A DNA stretch of 64,000 nucleotides from Variovorax sp. IB41. Its GTDB lineage: Bacteria > Pseudomonadota > Gammaproteobacteria > Burkholderiales > Burkholderiaceae_C. Made by a program: the position numbers and the translations under genes. Location: NCBI RefSeq assembly GCF_016405905.1, contig NZ_JAEFCB010000018.1:1-64000 (forward strand), in the 5' to 3' direction. The first letter of the stretch is position 1; each line of letters opens with the position of its first letter. Below the pieces are notes generated by a model. That model was not told the origin of the DNA and ran no database searches. It saw nothing but the letters and a program-made list of their open reading frames with translations. This document shows, piece by piece, positions 12,373 to 22,492 of this stretch.

Positions 12373-13242
12373 ATGGAAACGCAGCTCGTCGAACTCGACC
12401 TCCACGACTGGAACGCGGCCACGCCCAACGAGGCGTGGATCGCGGCGCTGGAAGCGGGCAAGGTGCTGTACTTTCCGCGCCTGGGCTTCGAGCTGCTGCC
12501 CGAAGAGCGCAGCCTGCTCACGCCCGCTCTGCTGTCACCCGATGTGCGCAACATCAGCCTGGACGCCACCGGCAAGCTCAAGGGCGCCGTCGGCGACGAG
12601 GCGGTGCAGCGCACGGCGGCGGCGATGGTGGGGCGCTTTCGCGCCCAGGCGCAGCAGCTGATACACGGCCTGCTGCCGCACTACACGCCGGCCCTGCGCC
12701 TCGCGCCCACGAGCTATCGGCCGGCACAGGTCGAGACGCGCGTGCAGTCGTGGCGTGCGGACGACCGCCGGCTGCACGTCGATGCGTTTCCGTCGCGACC
12801 CAATTACGGCGAGCGCATCCTGCGCGTGTTCACCAACGTGAACCCCGAAGGCGCGCCGCGCGTGTGGCGCGTGGGCGAGCCCTTCGAGGACATCGCCAGG
12901 CGCTTCCTGCCGCGCGTCAAGCCCTATGTGCGCTGGCAGGCCAAGCTGCTGCAGGCACTGCACGTGACCAAGTCGTTCCGCAGCGAATACGACCACCTGA
13001 TGCTTCAGCTGCACGACGGCATGAAGTCGGACATGGCGTACCAGGAAACCTCGCCGCAGGAGAAGGCCGAGTTTTCGCCGGGCTCGGTGTGGGTGTGCTT
13101 TTCCGACCAGACCTCGCACGCCGTGATGGCGGGCCAGTACATGCTCGAGCAGACCCTTCATCTGGCCGCTTCGAAGCAATACAATCCCGACTCGAGCCCG
13201 CTCGCCATCCTGAGCCGGCTGACCGGACGCAATCTCGTCTGA
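12373..13242 (+). CDS. kdoO: Kdo hydroxylase (Fe(II)/2-oxoglutarate-dependent) KdoO
   Basis: KdoO enzymes hydroxylate the outer 3-deoxy-D-manno-octulosonate (Kdo) of the LPS inner core at C3, giving Ko; the activity is known from Burkholderia and Yersinia homologues. The 289-residue protein begins with the family block ALEAGKVLYFPRLGFEL and contains an iron-binding HxD at His135/Asp137 (LHVDAFPSRPNYGER) and a distal His249 (TSHAVMAGQY). The frame is open far upstream inside carB, but homology begins at the ATG at 12373, eight bases after the carB stop. It may be co-transcribed with carAB. Confidence 0.88.
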   Translation: METQLVELDLHDWNAATPNEAWIAALEAGKVLYFPRLGFELLPEERSLLTPALLSPDVRNISLDATGKLKGAVGDEAVQRTAAAMVGRFRAQAQQLIHGLLPHYTPALRLAPTSYRPAQVETRVQSWRADDRRLHVDAFPSRPNYGERILRVFTNVNPEGAPRVWRVGEPFEDIARRFLPRVKPYVRWQAKLLQALHVTKSFRSEYDHLMLQLHDGMKSDMAYQETSPQEKAEFSPGSVWVCFSDQTSHAVMAGQYMLEQTLHLAASKQYNPDSSPLAILSRLTGRNLV

Positions 13243-13259
13243 TCTGTCCCCCCAATCGA

Positions 13260-13292
13260 CCGCCGAACGGCATCGTTCGGCGGTTTCGCTTT
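13260..13292 (+). terminator. Hairpin with T-rich tail between kdoO and greA
   Basis: CCGCCGAACG (13260-13269) and CGTTCGGCGG (13274-13283) form a perfect ten-base stem with loop GCAT, followed by TTTCGCTTT. It looks like a rho-independent terminator with an imperfect U tract. It ends only about 15 bases before the greA start, so it may also act within the greA leader. Confidence 0.75.
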
Positions 13293-13306
13293 ATGGAGAA
13301 CCAAAC

Positions 13307-13783
13307 ATGGCCACCATTCCAATCACCAAGCGCGGTGCCGAAAAGCTGCGCGCCGAGCTGCACCAGCTCAAGACTGTCGAGCGCCCCTGGGTCATCAACG
13401 CGATCTCCGAAGCCCGCGCGCAGGGCGACCTGAGCGAGAACGCCGAGTACGAGGTCGCCAAGGACCGCCAGGGCTTCATCGAAGGCCGCATCCAAGAGGT
13501 CGAGGGCAAGCTCTCGGCTGCGCAGATCATCGATCCGACCGAGCTCGACGCCGGCGGCAAGGTGGTGTTCGGCTCGACCGTGGAACTCGAGGAAGAAGAG
13601 TCGGGCGAAGCCGTCAAGTACCAGATCGTGGGCGAGGACGAGGCCGACCTGAAGCTGGGCCTCATCAACATCTCCAGCCCGATCGCCCGCGCGCTGATCG
13701 GCAAGGAGGAGGGCGACACCGCCGAGGTGCAGGCGCCTGGTGGCTTGAAGCGCTACGAGATCGTGGCCGTTCGCTACCTCTGA
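13307..13783 (+). CDS. greA: Transcription elongation factor GreA
   Basis: GreA binds the secondary channel of RNA polymerase and stimulates cleavage of backtracked transcripts. The 158-residue protein has the N-terminal coiled coil (about residues 1-75), whose tip carries the acidic ARAQGDLSENAEYEVAKD segment, and the FKBP-like C-terminal domain (GEDEADLKLGLINISSPIARALIGKE, split here by family register). GGAGAACC lies just upstream of the ATG. The terminator-like hairpin in front of the gene is described separately. Confidence 0.97.
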   Translation: MATIPITKRGAEKLRAELHQLKTVERPWVINAISEARAQGDLSENAEYEVAKDRQGFIEGRIQEVEGKLSAAQIIDPTELDAGGKVVFGSTVELEEEESGEAVKYQIVGEDEADLKLGLINISSPIARALIGKEEGDTAEVQAPGGLKRYEIVAVRYL

Positions 13784-13806
13784 TCACCCCAGCCGACAGA
13801 GACTTG

Positions 13807-14223
13807 ATGAAAGACCGCCTGGCCCTGCTGCTGGCCGCCTTCTGGTGGGGCAGCCTCACGACGATCGGCTTCCTGGTGGTGCCGATGCTGTTCGCCAAAC
13901 TTGGCAACCCGGCAGTCGCGGGCAATTTCGCCGGCCAGCTGTTCGAGGCGCAGAGCTGGGTCGCCATCGGCTGCGGCCTGATCCTCTTGATTCATTTCCG
14001 GAGCAAGGCCGACGAGCGCATGGATGCGGCCACGATGACCTCCATCGGCATCGTCCTCGGCGCGCTGCTGCTGGCGCTGCTCCAGCAGTACGCCGTGGCG
14101 CCGCGCATCCTGGCGCGGGAGAACCTCAAGCTGTGGCACACCATCGGCAGCGGCATGTATGTCGTCCAATGGCTGTGCACCCTGGTGCTGCTCTGGCGCA
14201 TGGGCGCTCGGCCCGGCCGCTGA
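13807..14223 (+). CDS. DUF4149-type small integral membrane protein
   Basis: The product has 138 residues and four apparent membrane segments: LLAAFWWGSLTTIGFLVVPM, SWVAIGCGLILLIH, MTSIGIVLGALLLALL, and the C-terminal YVVQWLCTLVLLW. This layout fits the DUF4149 family of unknown function. I chose the ATG at 13807; a TTG immediately before it is in frame. It lies 23 bases after greA and may be read through with it. It converges with the opposite-strand gene ending at 14277. Confidence 0.75.
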   Translation: MKDRLALLLAAFWWGSLTTIGFLVVPMLFAKLGNPAVAGNFAGQLFEAQSWVAIGCGLILLIHFRSKADERMDAATMTSIGIVLGALLLALLQQYAVAPRILARENLKLWHTIGSGMYVVQWLCTLVLLWRMGARPGR

Positions 14224-14243
14224 CCAGCCGCCGATAGAGCGGC

Positions 14244-14265
14244 GATGGCGGCCTGCGCCGCCATC
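14244..14265. terminator. Hairpin between convergent genes
   Basis: GATGGCGGC (14244-14252) pairs perfectly with GCCGCCATC (14257-14265) around the loop CTGC. It lies in the gap between two converging genes. Neither strand has a strong U tract, so termination efficiency is uncertain. Confidence 0.4.
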
Positions 14266-14276
14266 CGTTCACTCGC

Positions 14277-15032
14277 TCACTCTTTCCAGAACTTCGCGAC
14301 CCAGCTCGCCGGCCGGATGTAGCGGAAGGCGCGATTGCGCCGTCCCGCGAGCGCATCGGGCGGATTGCACTCGCCATGAAAGATCATGATGCGTGCGTCC
14401 TCGGGAACGAAGGGCGCTTCCCAGTAGTTGGTCGGCCAGGTAGGGATGCCGTGGTATTTGAAGCTCGGGCACCAGGCGTCGGGCCAGTAGGAGAGCTTGC
14501 CCTGCGCGTGCAGCATGGCGGACAGGTAGGTCTGCTCGTTGCGGTACTCGGCCTGGACCTTGTCCATGTTGTTCCGGAAGTACGCCAGCACGTCGGCATG
14601 GGCGCCCAGCTCGAACCGGTAAACCGAAGAATTCCCGGTGATCCGCCGGCCGCGCCAGGGACGCGCGTAGTCGTGAATGATCAGGAACTCGCCGGGCTGC
14701 TCGAAGAAGGCATCCAGGCTGCCCACGACGACCACGTCGACGTCCAGGAAGAGGGCGGTGCCCCGCAGTCCGTGCAGGTCGCCTTCGAGCGTCGTGAGCT
14801 TCTTCCAGGCGCCGTCGCGCTGGCCGGGGGCCAGGTGCAGGTTCAGCGGCGGGATCGGCAGGCACGTCACCTCGGGGCGGATGCCGGTGCCGTCATCGGT
14901 CAGGCAGACGAACTTGAAGTCGCCGATGAGATTGCGGCGCACCATCCCGTAAAGGCGGTTGACGTATTCGGGGCCGTACTTCGTGCCCCATTTCATGCAG
15001 AGGATATGGCGCTGGGCGCCTTGCGCTCCCAC
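14277..15032 (-). CDS. Putative GT-A-type glycosyltransferase
   Basis: The 251-residue soluble protein begins HILCMKWGTKYGPEYVNRLY, resembling nucleotide-sugar glycosyltransferases with a GT-A fold. The core has FVCLTDD, then FLDVDVVVVGSLDAF, a DxD-type metal site near residue 97, and later WPTNYW and MIFHGECNPP with a histidine where GT8-like enzymes often have one. Donor and acceptor are unknown. The GTG at 15032 lies five bases after the yhbY stop, so both probably share a transcript; an internal ATG 12 codons later is an alternative start. No envelope-sugar genes lie alongside. Confidence 0.65.
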   Translation of the reverse strand: MGAQGAQRHILCMKWGTKYGPEYVNRLYGMVRRNLIGDFKFVCLTDDGTGIRPEVTCLPIPPLNLHLAPGQRDGAWKKLTTLEGDLHGLRGTALFLDVDVVVVGSLDAFFEQPGEFLIIHDYARPWRGRRITGNSSVYRFELGAHADVLAYFRNNMDKVQAEYRNEQTYLSAMLHAQGKLSYWPDAWCPSFKYHGIPTWPTNYWEAPFVPEDARIMIFHGECNPPDALAGRRNRAFRYIRPASWVAKFWKE

Positions 15033-15037
15033 CCGGC

Positions 15038-15517
15038 TCAGTCCGACTGGTTGCGCTTCTTGGCCGACAGCGGCCGCTTGGCCTTGGCGCGCTTGATGGT
15101 GCCGCCGGGGGTGAGGCGCTGGTTGCCGAGCACGCGCAGGGTCTTGATCTCGGGGCGCTGGCCGCCGCGCTTGCTGTACTTCAGCACCTTGACGTCGCGC
15201 GGGCCGGGCATGCGGTCTTCATCGACCACGCGCTCTTTTTCGGGCTTCGGGCGCCACAGCACCAGGAGCTTGCCGATGTGCTGGATCGGAGCGGCGTCGA
15301 GCTCTTCGGCGAGCTCGCGCAGCATGGCGTCGCGGGCGAGGCGGTCGTCGGAGAAGACGCGCACCTTGATCAGGCCATGGGCCTTGAGCGCCGCGTCGGC
15401 TTCCTTTTTCACGGCAGGGGTGAGCCCGTCTCCACCGACCATGACGATCGGATCCAGGTGGTGAGCTTCGGCGCGGTGCACCTTGCGCTCGGCAGGGGTA
15501 AGTTGAATGGCGGGCAT
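15038..15517 (-). CDS. yhbY: YhbY-family (CRM domain) RNA-binding protein
   Basis: YhbY proteins bind pre-50S ribosomal particles. The CRM domain occupies residues 1-100: LTPAERKVHRAEAH, then a GxxG-like loop VGGDGLTPAVKKEAD, then LIKVRVFSDDR and IGKLLVLWRP. A basic tail (KRAKAKRPLSAKKRNQ) follows. The 159-residue form starts at the ATG at 15517; the frame continues upstream but only this start gives the family N-terminus. It is divergent from rlmE, another ribosome-assembly gene, with 88 bases between, a common arrangement in betaproteobacteria. Confidence 0.88.
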   Translation of the reverse strand: MPAIQLTPAERKVHRAEAHHLDPIVMVGGDGLTPAVKKEADAALKAHGLIKVRVFSDDRLARDAMLRELAEELDAAPIQHIGKLLVLWRPKPEKERVVDEDRMPGPRDVKVLKYSKRGGQRPEIKTLRVLGNQRLTPGGTIKRAKAKRPLSAKKRNQSD

Positions 15518-15605
15518 CCCCGTATTATCGAGGGTAGAAAGCACCCCCTGAGCCGCCGGGCCGTTCCCAAGGCAAATACCGCAGCGCGGAGCACGGAGGT
15601 TCCTG

Positions 15606-16274
15606 ATGAACACCAAAGCAAAAAGCAAAAAAGTCAACAAAGCCTGGCTTCACGATCACATCAATGATCCGTACGTGAAATTGGCCACGCGAGAGGGGTA
15701 TCGCGCACGCGCTGCCTACAAGCTCAAGGAAATCGACGAGTCGCTCGGGCTGGTCAAGCCGGGCCAGTTGGTGGTCGATCTGGGCTCCACGCCGGGGGCC
15801 TGGAGCCAGTACCTGCGGCGGCGCATGTCGCCCGAGGGCGCCGCGGTCGGCACGCTGAACGGCACCATCATCGCGCTCGACATGCTGGCCATGGAGCCCA
15901 TCGAAGGGGTCACTTTTCTCCAGGGGGACTTCCGCGAGGCGGAGCTGCTGGAGCAGGTGCTGGGCGTGCTGGCGGGACGGAAGGCCGATCTGGTGGTCTC
16001 TGACATGGCGCCCAATATTTCAGGCATCCATTCGGCCGATGGCGCCCGCATCGCGCACCTGATCGAGCTGGCCGTCGACTTTGCCCAGCACCACCTGAAG
16101 CCCGAGGGCGCCTTGGTGGCCAAGCTTTTCCATGGGAGCGGCTATGACGAATCGGTCAAGCTGTTCAAGGCCAGTTTCCGTACCGTCAAGCCGTTCAAGC
16201 CCAAGGCTTCGCGCGACAAATCGGCCGAGACCTTCCTCGTCGGAATGGGCTTGAAGGCCGTGGATACGCCTTGA
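15606..16274 (+). CDS. rlmE: 23S rRNA (uridine-2'-O)-methyltransferase RlmE (FtsJ/RrmJ)
   Basis: RlmE methylates U2552 (E. coli numbering) in the peptidyl-transferase A-loop of 23S rRNA in late 50S assembly. The 222-residue protein has a basic N-terminus, the SAM-binding motif VVDLGSTPGAWSQYL, and the K-D-K-E catalytic set: Lys39 (AAYKLKE), the Asp in VVSDMAPN, the Lys in VAKLFHG, and the Glu in SAETFLVG. The neighbour downstream is ftsH, the same pairing as in E. coli, although 167 bases separate them here. Confidence 0.96.
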   Translation: MNTKAKSKKVNKAWLHDHINDPYVKLATREGYRARAAYKLKEIDESLGLVKPGQLVVDLGSTPGAWSQYLRRRMSPEGAAVGTLNGTIIALDMLAMEPIEGVTFLQGDFREAELLEQVLGVLAGRKADLVVSDMAPNISGIHSADGARIAHLIELAVDFAQHHLKPEGALVAKLFHGSGYDESVKLFKASFRTVKPFKPKASRDKSAETFLVGMGLKAVDTP

Positions 16275-16441
16275 TACCTTGCCGCCACGGGTCGTCAGGG
16301 GACGCAAACCCTTGTCAGGCTATGGCTGCTTTAGGGAAATGACCGTTTTTCGCAGCTTGAAAAGCCTAAAATGGGGCGCAATTGCGTACCCATAGCGCGT
16401 TTTTTCATATCCTCGTCACGCGCTTTCGACTGGAGCTTCGT

Positions 16442-18358
<1,917 letters not shown>

Positions 18359-18365
18359 GGTGGGC

Positions 18366-19292
18366 TTGAAATCAAGCGACAACGGGGCCTCTGGCCCCGT
18401 TTTCCATGGTGAGCTCCGTGCAGGCGCAGCCTGGCAGACCTCGCGCTTCAGGATCGACCTCGCGCAGCCCCGCGTGATGGGCATCGTCAACGTCACGCCC
18501 GATTCCTTTTCCGACGGGGGCGCGCATGCATCCACCGAAACCGCGCTGCGCCACTGCGAGCAGTTGCTGAAGGAGGGCGCCGACATCCTCGACATCGGCG
18601 GCGAATCGACCCGCCCCGGCAGCCCGGCCGTGCCGCTCGACGCCGAGCTGGCGCGCGTGCTGCCCGTGGTTCGCGAGGCTGTGAAGCTGAACGTGCCGCT
18701 CTCCATCGACACCTACAAGCCCGAGGTCATGCGCGCCGTGCTCGATCTGGGCGCGGACATCGTCAACGACATCTGGGCGCTGCGCCAGCCCGGCGCGCGC
18801 GAAGCCGTTGCAGCGCACCCGTCGTGCGGCATCTGCCTGATGCACATGCACCGCGATCCGCAGACCATGCAGGCCGTGCCCATGCAGGGCGACGTGATTC
18901 CCGAGGTGATCGCGTTCTGGGCCGCGCAGGTGGCGCAGCTTCGCGCACTGCAGATCGATCCGTCGCGCATCACGCTGGACCCGGGCGTGGGCTTCGGAAA
19001 AACCGTGGCGCAGAATTTCGCCCTGCTGGGCCGACAGCGCGAGTTGCTCGACGCCGGCTACCCGCTGCTGCTGGGCTGGTCGCGCAAGTCGTCGATCGGC
19101 GCGGTCACCGGCATCGAGGCCGCGGGCGAGCGCATCGTGCCCAGCGTCGCAGCCGCTGTGCTGGCCGTGGACCGCGGCGCCGCCGTGGTGCGCGTGCACG
19201 ACGTGCGCGACACCGTCGCAGCCCTGGCCGTATGGCGCGCGATGAAAGCGACAGAACAACAACCACAACAGACAAAAGAGGAAACCCCATGA
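18366..19292 (+). CDS. folP: Dihydropteroate synthase
   Basis: FolP condenses p-aminobenzoate with dihydropterin diphosphate in folate synthesis and is the sulfonamide target. Core motifs are visible: RVMGIVNVTPDSFSDGG, DIGGESTRPGS, the substrate loop near LMHMHRDPQTMQ, and GWSRKSSIG. The start is uncertain. The TTG at 18366 has GAGG five bases upstream and gives 308 residues; the next in-frame start codon, GTG 18474, would cut into the first conserved strand. A terminator-like hairpin lies within this 5' region. The stop overlaps glmM as ATGA. Confidence 0.93.
   Translation: MKSSDNGASGPVFHGELRAGAAWQTSRFRIDLAQPRVMGIVNVTPDSFSDGGAHASTETALRHCEQLLKEGADILDIGGESTRPGSPAVPLDAELARVLPVVREAVKLNVPLSIDTYKPEVMRAVLDLGADIVNDIWALRQPGAREAVAAHPSCGICLMHMHRDPQTMQAVPMQGDVIPEVIAFWAAQVAQLRALQIDPSRITLDPGVGFGKTVAQNFALLGRQRELLDAGYPLLLGWSRKSSIGAVTGIEAAGERIVPSVAAAVLAVDRGAAVVRVHDVRDTVAALAVWRAMKATEQQPQQTKEETP
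18381..18403 (+). terminator. Terminator-like hairpin between ftsH and the folP core
   Basis: AACGGGGCC (18381-18389) pairs perfectly with GGCCCCGTT (18393-18401) around TCT, followed by TT. It is well placed to end ftsH transcripts, but lies inside the folP reading frame if the TTG at 18366 is used. The U tract is short. Confidence 0.5.
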
Positions 19293-20626
19293 CCCGCAAA
19301 TACTTCGGCACCGACGGCATCCGCGGCACGGTTGGCCAGTCGCCCATCACGCCCGACTTCGTGCTGCGTCTCGCGCACGCCGTGGGCCGCGTGCTCAAGA
19401 AGAGCCAGTCGCGCCCCACGGTGCTGATCGGCAAGGACACGCGCATTTCCGGCTACATGCTCGAATCGGCGCTCGAGTCGGGCTTCAATTCGGCCGGTGT
19501 CGACGTGGTGCTGCTGGGCCCGCTGCCCACGCCCGGCGTCGCATACCTCACGCGGGCGCAGCGCGCCAGCCTCGGCGTGGTGATCAGCGCGAGCCACAAC
19601 GCCTTTCCCGACAACGGCATCAAGTTCTTCAGTGCACAGGGCACCAAGCTGGACGACGCCTGGGAGCTGGCGGTCGAGGCAGCGCTCGAAGAGGCACCGG
19701 TGTGGGCCGCCTCCGCCGACATCGGCAAGGCGCGCCGCCTGAACGACGCGCCCGGGCGCTACATCGAGTTCTGCAAGAGCACCTTCGCCAACGACCTCAC
19801 GCTGCGTGACATGAAGCTCGTGGTCGATGCAGCGCACGGCGCGGCCTACCAGGTGGCGCCCAACGTATTCCACGAACTGGGCGCCGAAGTGACCAGCATC
19901 GGCTGCGCGCCCGACGGGCTCAACATCAACAAGGGCTTCGGCGCGACGCATCCCGAGGCGCTGGTCGCCGCGGTGACGGCGCAGAAGGCCGACTACGGCA
20001 TCGCGCTGGACGGCGACGCCGACCGCCTGCAGCTGGTCGATGCCAGCGGCCGCCTCTTCAACGGCGACGAGCTGCTGTACCTGATGGTGGCCGAGCGCAT
20101 CGCGCGCGGCGAGAAGCCCGTCGGCGTGGTCGGCACGCTCATGACCAACAAGGCCGTGGAAGTCGCGTTGCGCGGGCAGGGCATCGAGTTCGTGCGCGCC
20201 AAGGTGGGCGACCGCTACGTGCTCGAAGAGCTCGACAAGCGCGGCTGGATCCTGGGCGGAGAAGGCTCCGGCCATCTGCTCGCACTCGACCGGCACACCA
20301 CGGGCGACGGCATCGTGAGCGCGCTGCAGGTGCTGCAGGCGTGCGTGCGCAGCGGCAAGACGGTGGCGCAGCTGCTCGAAGGCGTCACGCTGTTCCCGCA
20401 GACGCTGATCAACGTGCGCCTCGCGCCCGGCCAGGACTGGAAGGACAACAAGGCGCTGGCCAGCGAAACGCAGCGCATCGAGGCCGAGCTGGGCGACGGC
20501 GGCCGCGTGCTGATCCGCGCGAGCGGCACCGAGCCGCTGGTTCGCGTGATGGTCGAGGCGCGCGACGCGGCGCAGTCGCAGTCGTGCGCACAACGCCTCG
20601 CGGCCACGCTGGAGCCGGCGCCATGA
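19289..20626 (+). CDS. glmM: Phosphoglucosamine mutase
   Basis: GlmM converts glucosamine-6-phosphate to glucosamine-1-phosphate, feeding UDP-GlcNAc for both peptidoglycan and lipid A. The 445-residue protein opens KYFGTDGIRGTVG, and its phosphorylated active-site serine is Ser102 in VISASHNAFPDNGIKFF, the same number as in E. coli. The metal loop is LDGDADR, and the phosphate-binding loop near the C-terminus is RASGTEPLVRVM. It overlaps folP by four bases. The ftsH-folP-glmM order is shared with E. coli. Confidence 0.97.
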   Translation: MTRKYFGTDGIRGTVGQSPITPDFVLRLAHAVGRVLKKSQSRPTVLIGKDTRISGYMLESALESGFNSAGVDVVLLGPLPTPGVAYLTRAQRASLGVVISASHNAFPDNGIKFFSAQGTKLDDAWELAVEAALEEAPVWAASADIGKARRLNDAPGRYIEFCKSTFANDLTLRDMKLVVDAAHGAAYQVAPNVFHELGAEVTSIGCAPDGLNINKGFGATHPEALVAAVTAQKADYGIALDGDADRLQLVDASGRLFNGDELLYLMVAERIARGEKPVGVVGTLMTNKAVEVALRGQGIEFVRAKVGDRYVLEELDKRGWILGGEGSGHLLALDRHTTGDGIVSALQVLQACVRSGKTVAQLLEGVTLFPQTLINVRLAPGQDWKDNKALASETQRIEAELGDGGRVLIRASGTEPLVRVMVEARDAAQSQSCAQRLAATLEPAP

Positions 20627-21105
20627 GCATCCAGACCCTGATCGCTGACTGCCGCGACGCGGCGCAGGCCGCGGCGCTGGTCGACCTGCTCGACACCTAC
20701 GCCCGCGACCCGGCCGGCGGCGGCACGCCGCTCGATGCCGCCGTGCGCGAAGGCTTGCCGGCCGCGCTGGCGGCGCGTCCACAGGCCTTCAGCGTGTTGG
20801 CCTTCGATGGCGACACGCCCGTGGGGCTGATCAATTGCATCGAGGGTTTTTCGACCTTCGCTTGCAAGCTGCTGGTCAACGTGCACGACGTGGTCGTGCG
20901 GCCCAGCCACCGCGGCCAGCGCGTGGCGCAGCAGATGTTCGCGTTGGTGGAAGAAGAGGCACGCAGGCGGGGCGCCTGCAAGCTCACGCTCGAAGTGTTG
21001 TCGGGCAACGCACCGGCGCTGCGCTCCTATGAGCGCGAGGGGTTCGCCGGCTTCCAGCTCGATCCGGCTTTCGGCCAGGCGGTCTTTCTTCAGAAGAAGC
21101 TCTGA
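20623..21105 (+). CDS. GNAT-family N-acetyltransferase
   Basis: The 160-residue protein has the GNAT fold signature: DTPVGLINCIEGFSTF, then the acetyl-CoA loop VVRPSHRGQRVAQQMFALVEE (A motif R/Q-x-x-G-x-A near residues 95-101), and the closing EVLSGNAPALRSYEREGF. Its ATG overlaps the glmM stop as ATGA, so it is co-translated with glmM. The substrate is unknown. Linkage to glmM alone is not enough to propose an amino-sugar substrate, since GlmU normally does that acetylation. Confidence 0.85.
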   Translation: MSIQTLIADCRDAAQAAALVDLLDTYARDPAGGGTPLDAAVREGLPAALAARPQAFSVLAFDGDTPVGLINCIEGFSTFACKLLVNVHDVVVRPSHRGQRVAQQMFALVEEEARRRGACKLTLEVLSGNAPALRSYEREGFAGFQLDPAFGQAVFLQKKL

Positions 21106-21153
21106 AAAAGAAAAAGGCCGGGGCGAATTGATCGCCGCCGGCCCTTACCCCAG

Positions 21154-21175
21154 CCCTCTCCCCGAGGGGAGAGGG
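21154..21175. repeat. Perfect palindrome between convergent genes
   Basis: CCCTCTCCCC (21154-21163) and GGGGAGAGGG (21166-21175) form a perfect ten-base stem around GA, with flanks TTACCCCAGC and AGC. Purine-rich/pyrimidine-rich palindromes of this form recur between genes in many proteobacterial genomes. Here it separates the glmM operon from the acyl-CoA dehydrogenase gene and may serve as a bidirectional terminator. Only one copy was noticed in this window. Confidence 0.6.
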
Positions 21176-21186
21176 AGCAAGACAAA

Positions 21187-22458
21187 TCAGAAGCGCGTGA
21201 CGGGTGCTTCGGCTTCGGTCTTGGCGGGCGCGTACTTGCCCAGTTCCCACTTCGCGATCGCATTGCGGTGCACTTCGTCCGGGCCGTCCGCGAAGCGCAG
21301 CGTGCGCGCGCCGGCGTAGGCGTAGGCGAGCGGGAAGTCGTCGCACATGCCGCCGCCGCCGTGGGCCTGCATGGCCCAGTCGATCACCTGGCAGGCCATG
21401 CTCGGTGCGACCACCTTGATCATCGCGATCTCGTTCTTGGCGACCTTGTTGCCGGCCACGTCCATGAGCCAGGCGGCCTTGAGCGTGAGCAGGCGCGCCA
21501 TGTCGATCTTGCAGCGCGCCTCGGCGATGCGCTCCTGCGTCACGGTCTGCGAGGCGACGGTCTTGCCGAAGGCCACGCGCGAGGAGGCGCGCTTGCACAT
21601 CAGCTCGAGCGCGCGCTCGGCCAGGCCGATCAGGCGCATGCAGTGGTGGATGCGTCCCGGGCCAAGGCGGCCTTGCGCGATTTCGAAGCCGCGGCCTTCG
21701 CCCAGCAGGATGTTGTCGACCGGCACGCGCACGTTCTCGAAATACATCTCGACGTGGCCGTGCGGCGCGTCGTCGTAGCCCATCACGTTGAGCGGGCGCA
21801 CGATGCGGATGCCCTTGGCATCGGCCGGCACGATCACCATGCTCTGCTGCGAGTGGCGCGGCGCGTCCGGATCGCTCTTGCCCATGGTGATGAAGACGGC
21901 GCAGCGCGGATCGGCCGCACCCGAAATCCACCACTTGTGGCCGTTGATCACGTACTCGTCGCCCTGGCGTTCGATGCGGGTCGAGATGTTGGTGGCGTCG
22001 CTGGATGCCACGTCGGGCTCGGTCATCGCGAAGGCCGAGCGGATCTGGCCTTCGAGCAGCGGCTTGAGCCAGCGCGCCTTGATCTCTTCGGAGCCGTAGC
22101 GGGCGATGGTTTCCATGTTGCCGGTGTCCGGCGCCGAGCAATTGAAGGCTTCGCTCGCCCATGGCACCGCGCCCATGATCTCGGCCAGGGGCGCGTATTC
22201 CTGGTTCGTGAGGCCCGCACCGGCGTAGCCGGAGGCCGAGGCGCTATCGACCGGCAGGAAGAGGTTCCAGAGGCCCTGCGCCTTGGCTTTTTCCTTGACC
22301 TTTTCCACCGTGTTCAACGCGGTCCACCGCTTGCCGGCCGCCGTGTTCGCCGCCAGCTCGGCGCTGTACTCGGCCTCGGCCGGGTAGATGTTTTCGTCCA
22401 TGAACGCCTTGACGCGTTTCTGCAGTTCCTTGGTCTTGGCCGAATATTCGAAATCCAT
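21187..22458 (-). CDS. Acyl-CoA dehydrogenase family protein (ACAD11/LvaC-like)
   Basis: A FAD-dependent acyl-CoA dehydrogenase fold of 423 residues. An N-terminal helical domain (FMDENIYPAEAEY) is followed by the middle FAD/substrate region FAMTEPDVASSDATNI, YVINGHKWWISGAADPRC, and a C-terminal domain with LGPGRIHHCMRLIG and QVIDWAMQAHGGGGMCDDFPLA. These features match the long ACAD10/ACAD11 branch rather than short-chain dehydrogenases. The start is the ATG at 22458; the frame runs further upstream without homology. It is the last gene of the run and lies 34 bases after the phosphotransferase gene, its probable partner. Confidence 0.92.
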   Translation of the reverse strand: MDFEYSAKTKELQKRVKAFMDENIYPAEAEYSAELAANTAAGKRWTALNTVEKVKEKAKAQGLWNLFLPVDSASASGYAGAGLTNQEYAPLAEIMGAVPWASEAFNCSAPDTGNMETIARYGSEEIKARWLKPLLEGQIRSAFAMTEPDVASSDATNISTRIERQGDEYVINGHKWWISGAADPRCAVFITMGKSDPDAPRHSQQSMVIVPADAKGIRIVRPLNVMGYDDAPHGHVEMYFENVRVPVDNILLGEGRGFEIAQGRLGPGRIHHCMRLIGLAERALELMCKRASSRVAFGKTVASQTVTQERIAEARCKIDMARLLTLKAAWLMDVAGNKVAKNEIAMIKVVAPSMACQVIDWAMQAHGGGGMCDDFPLAYAYAGARTLRFADGPDEVHRNAIAKWELGKYAPAKTEAEAPVTRF

Positions 22459-22492
22459 GCTGTCTCCTGGTGGGGTTTTAGGGGAAGGCCGA

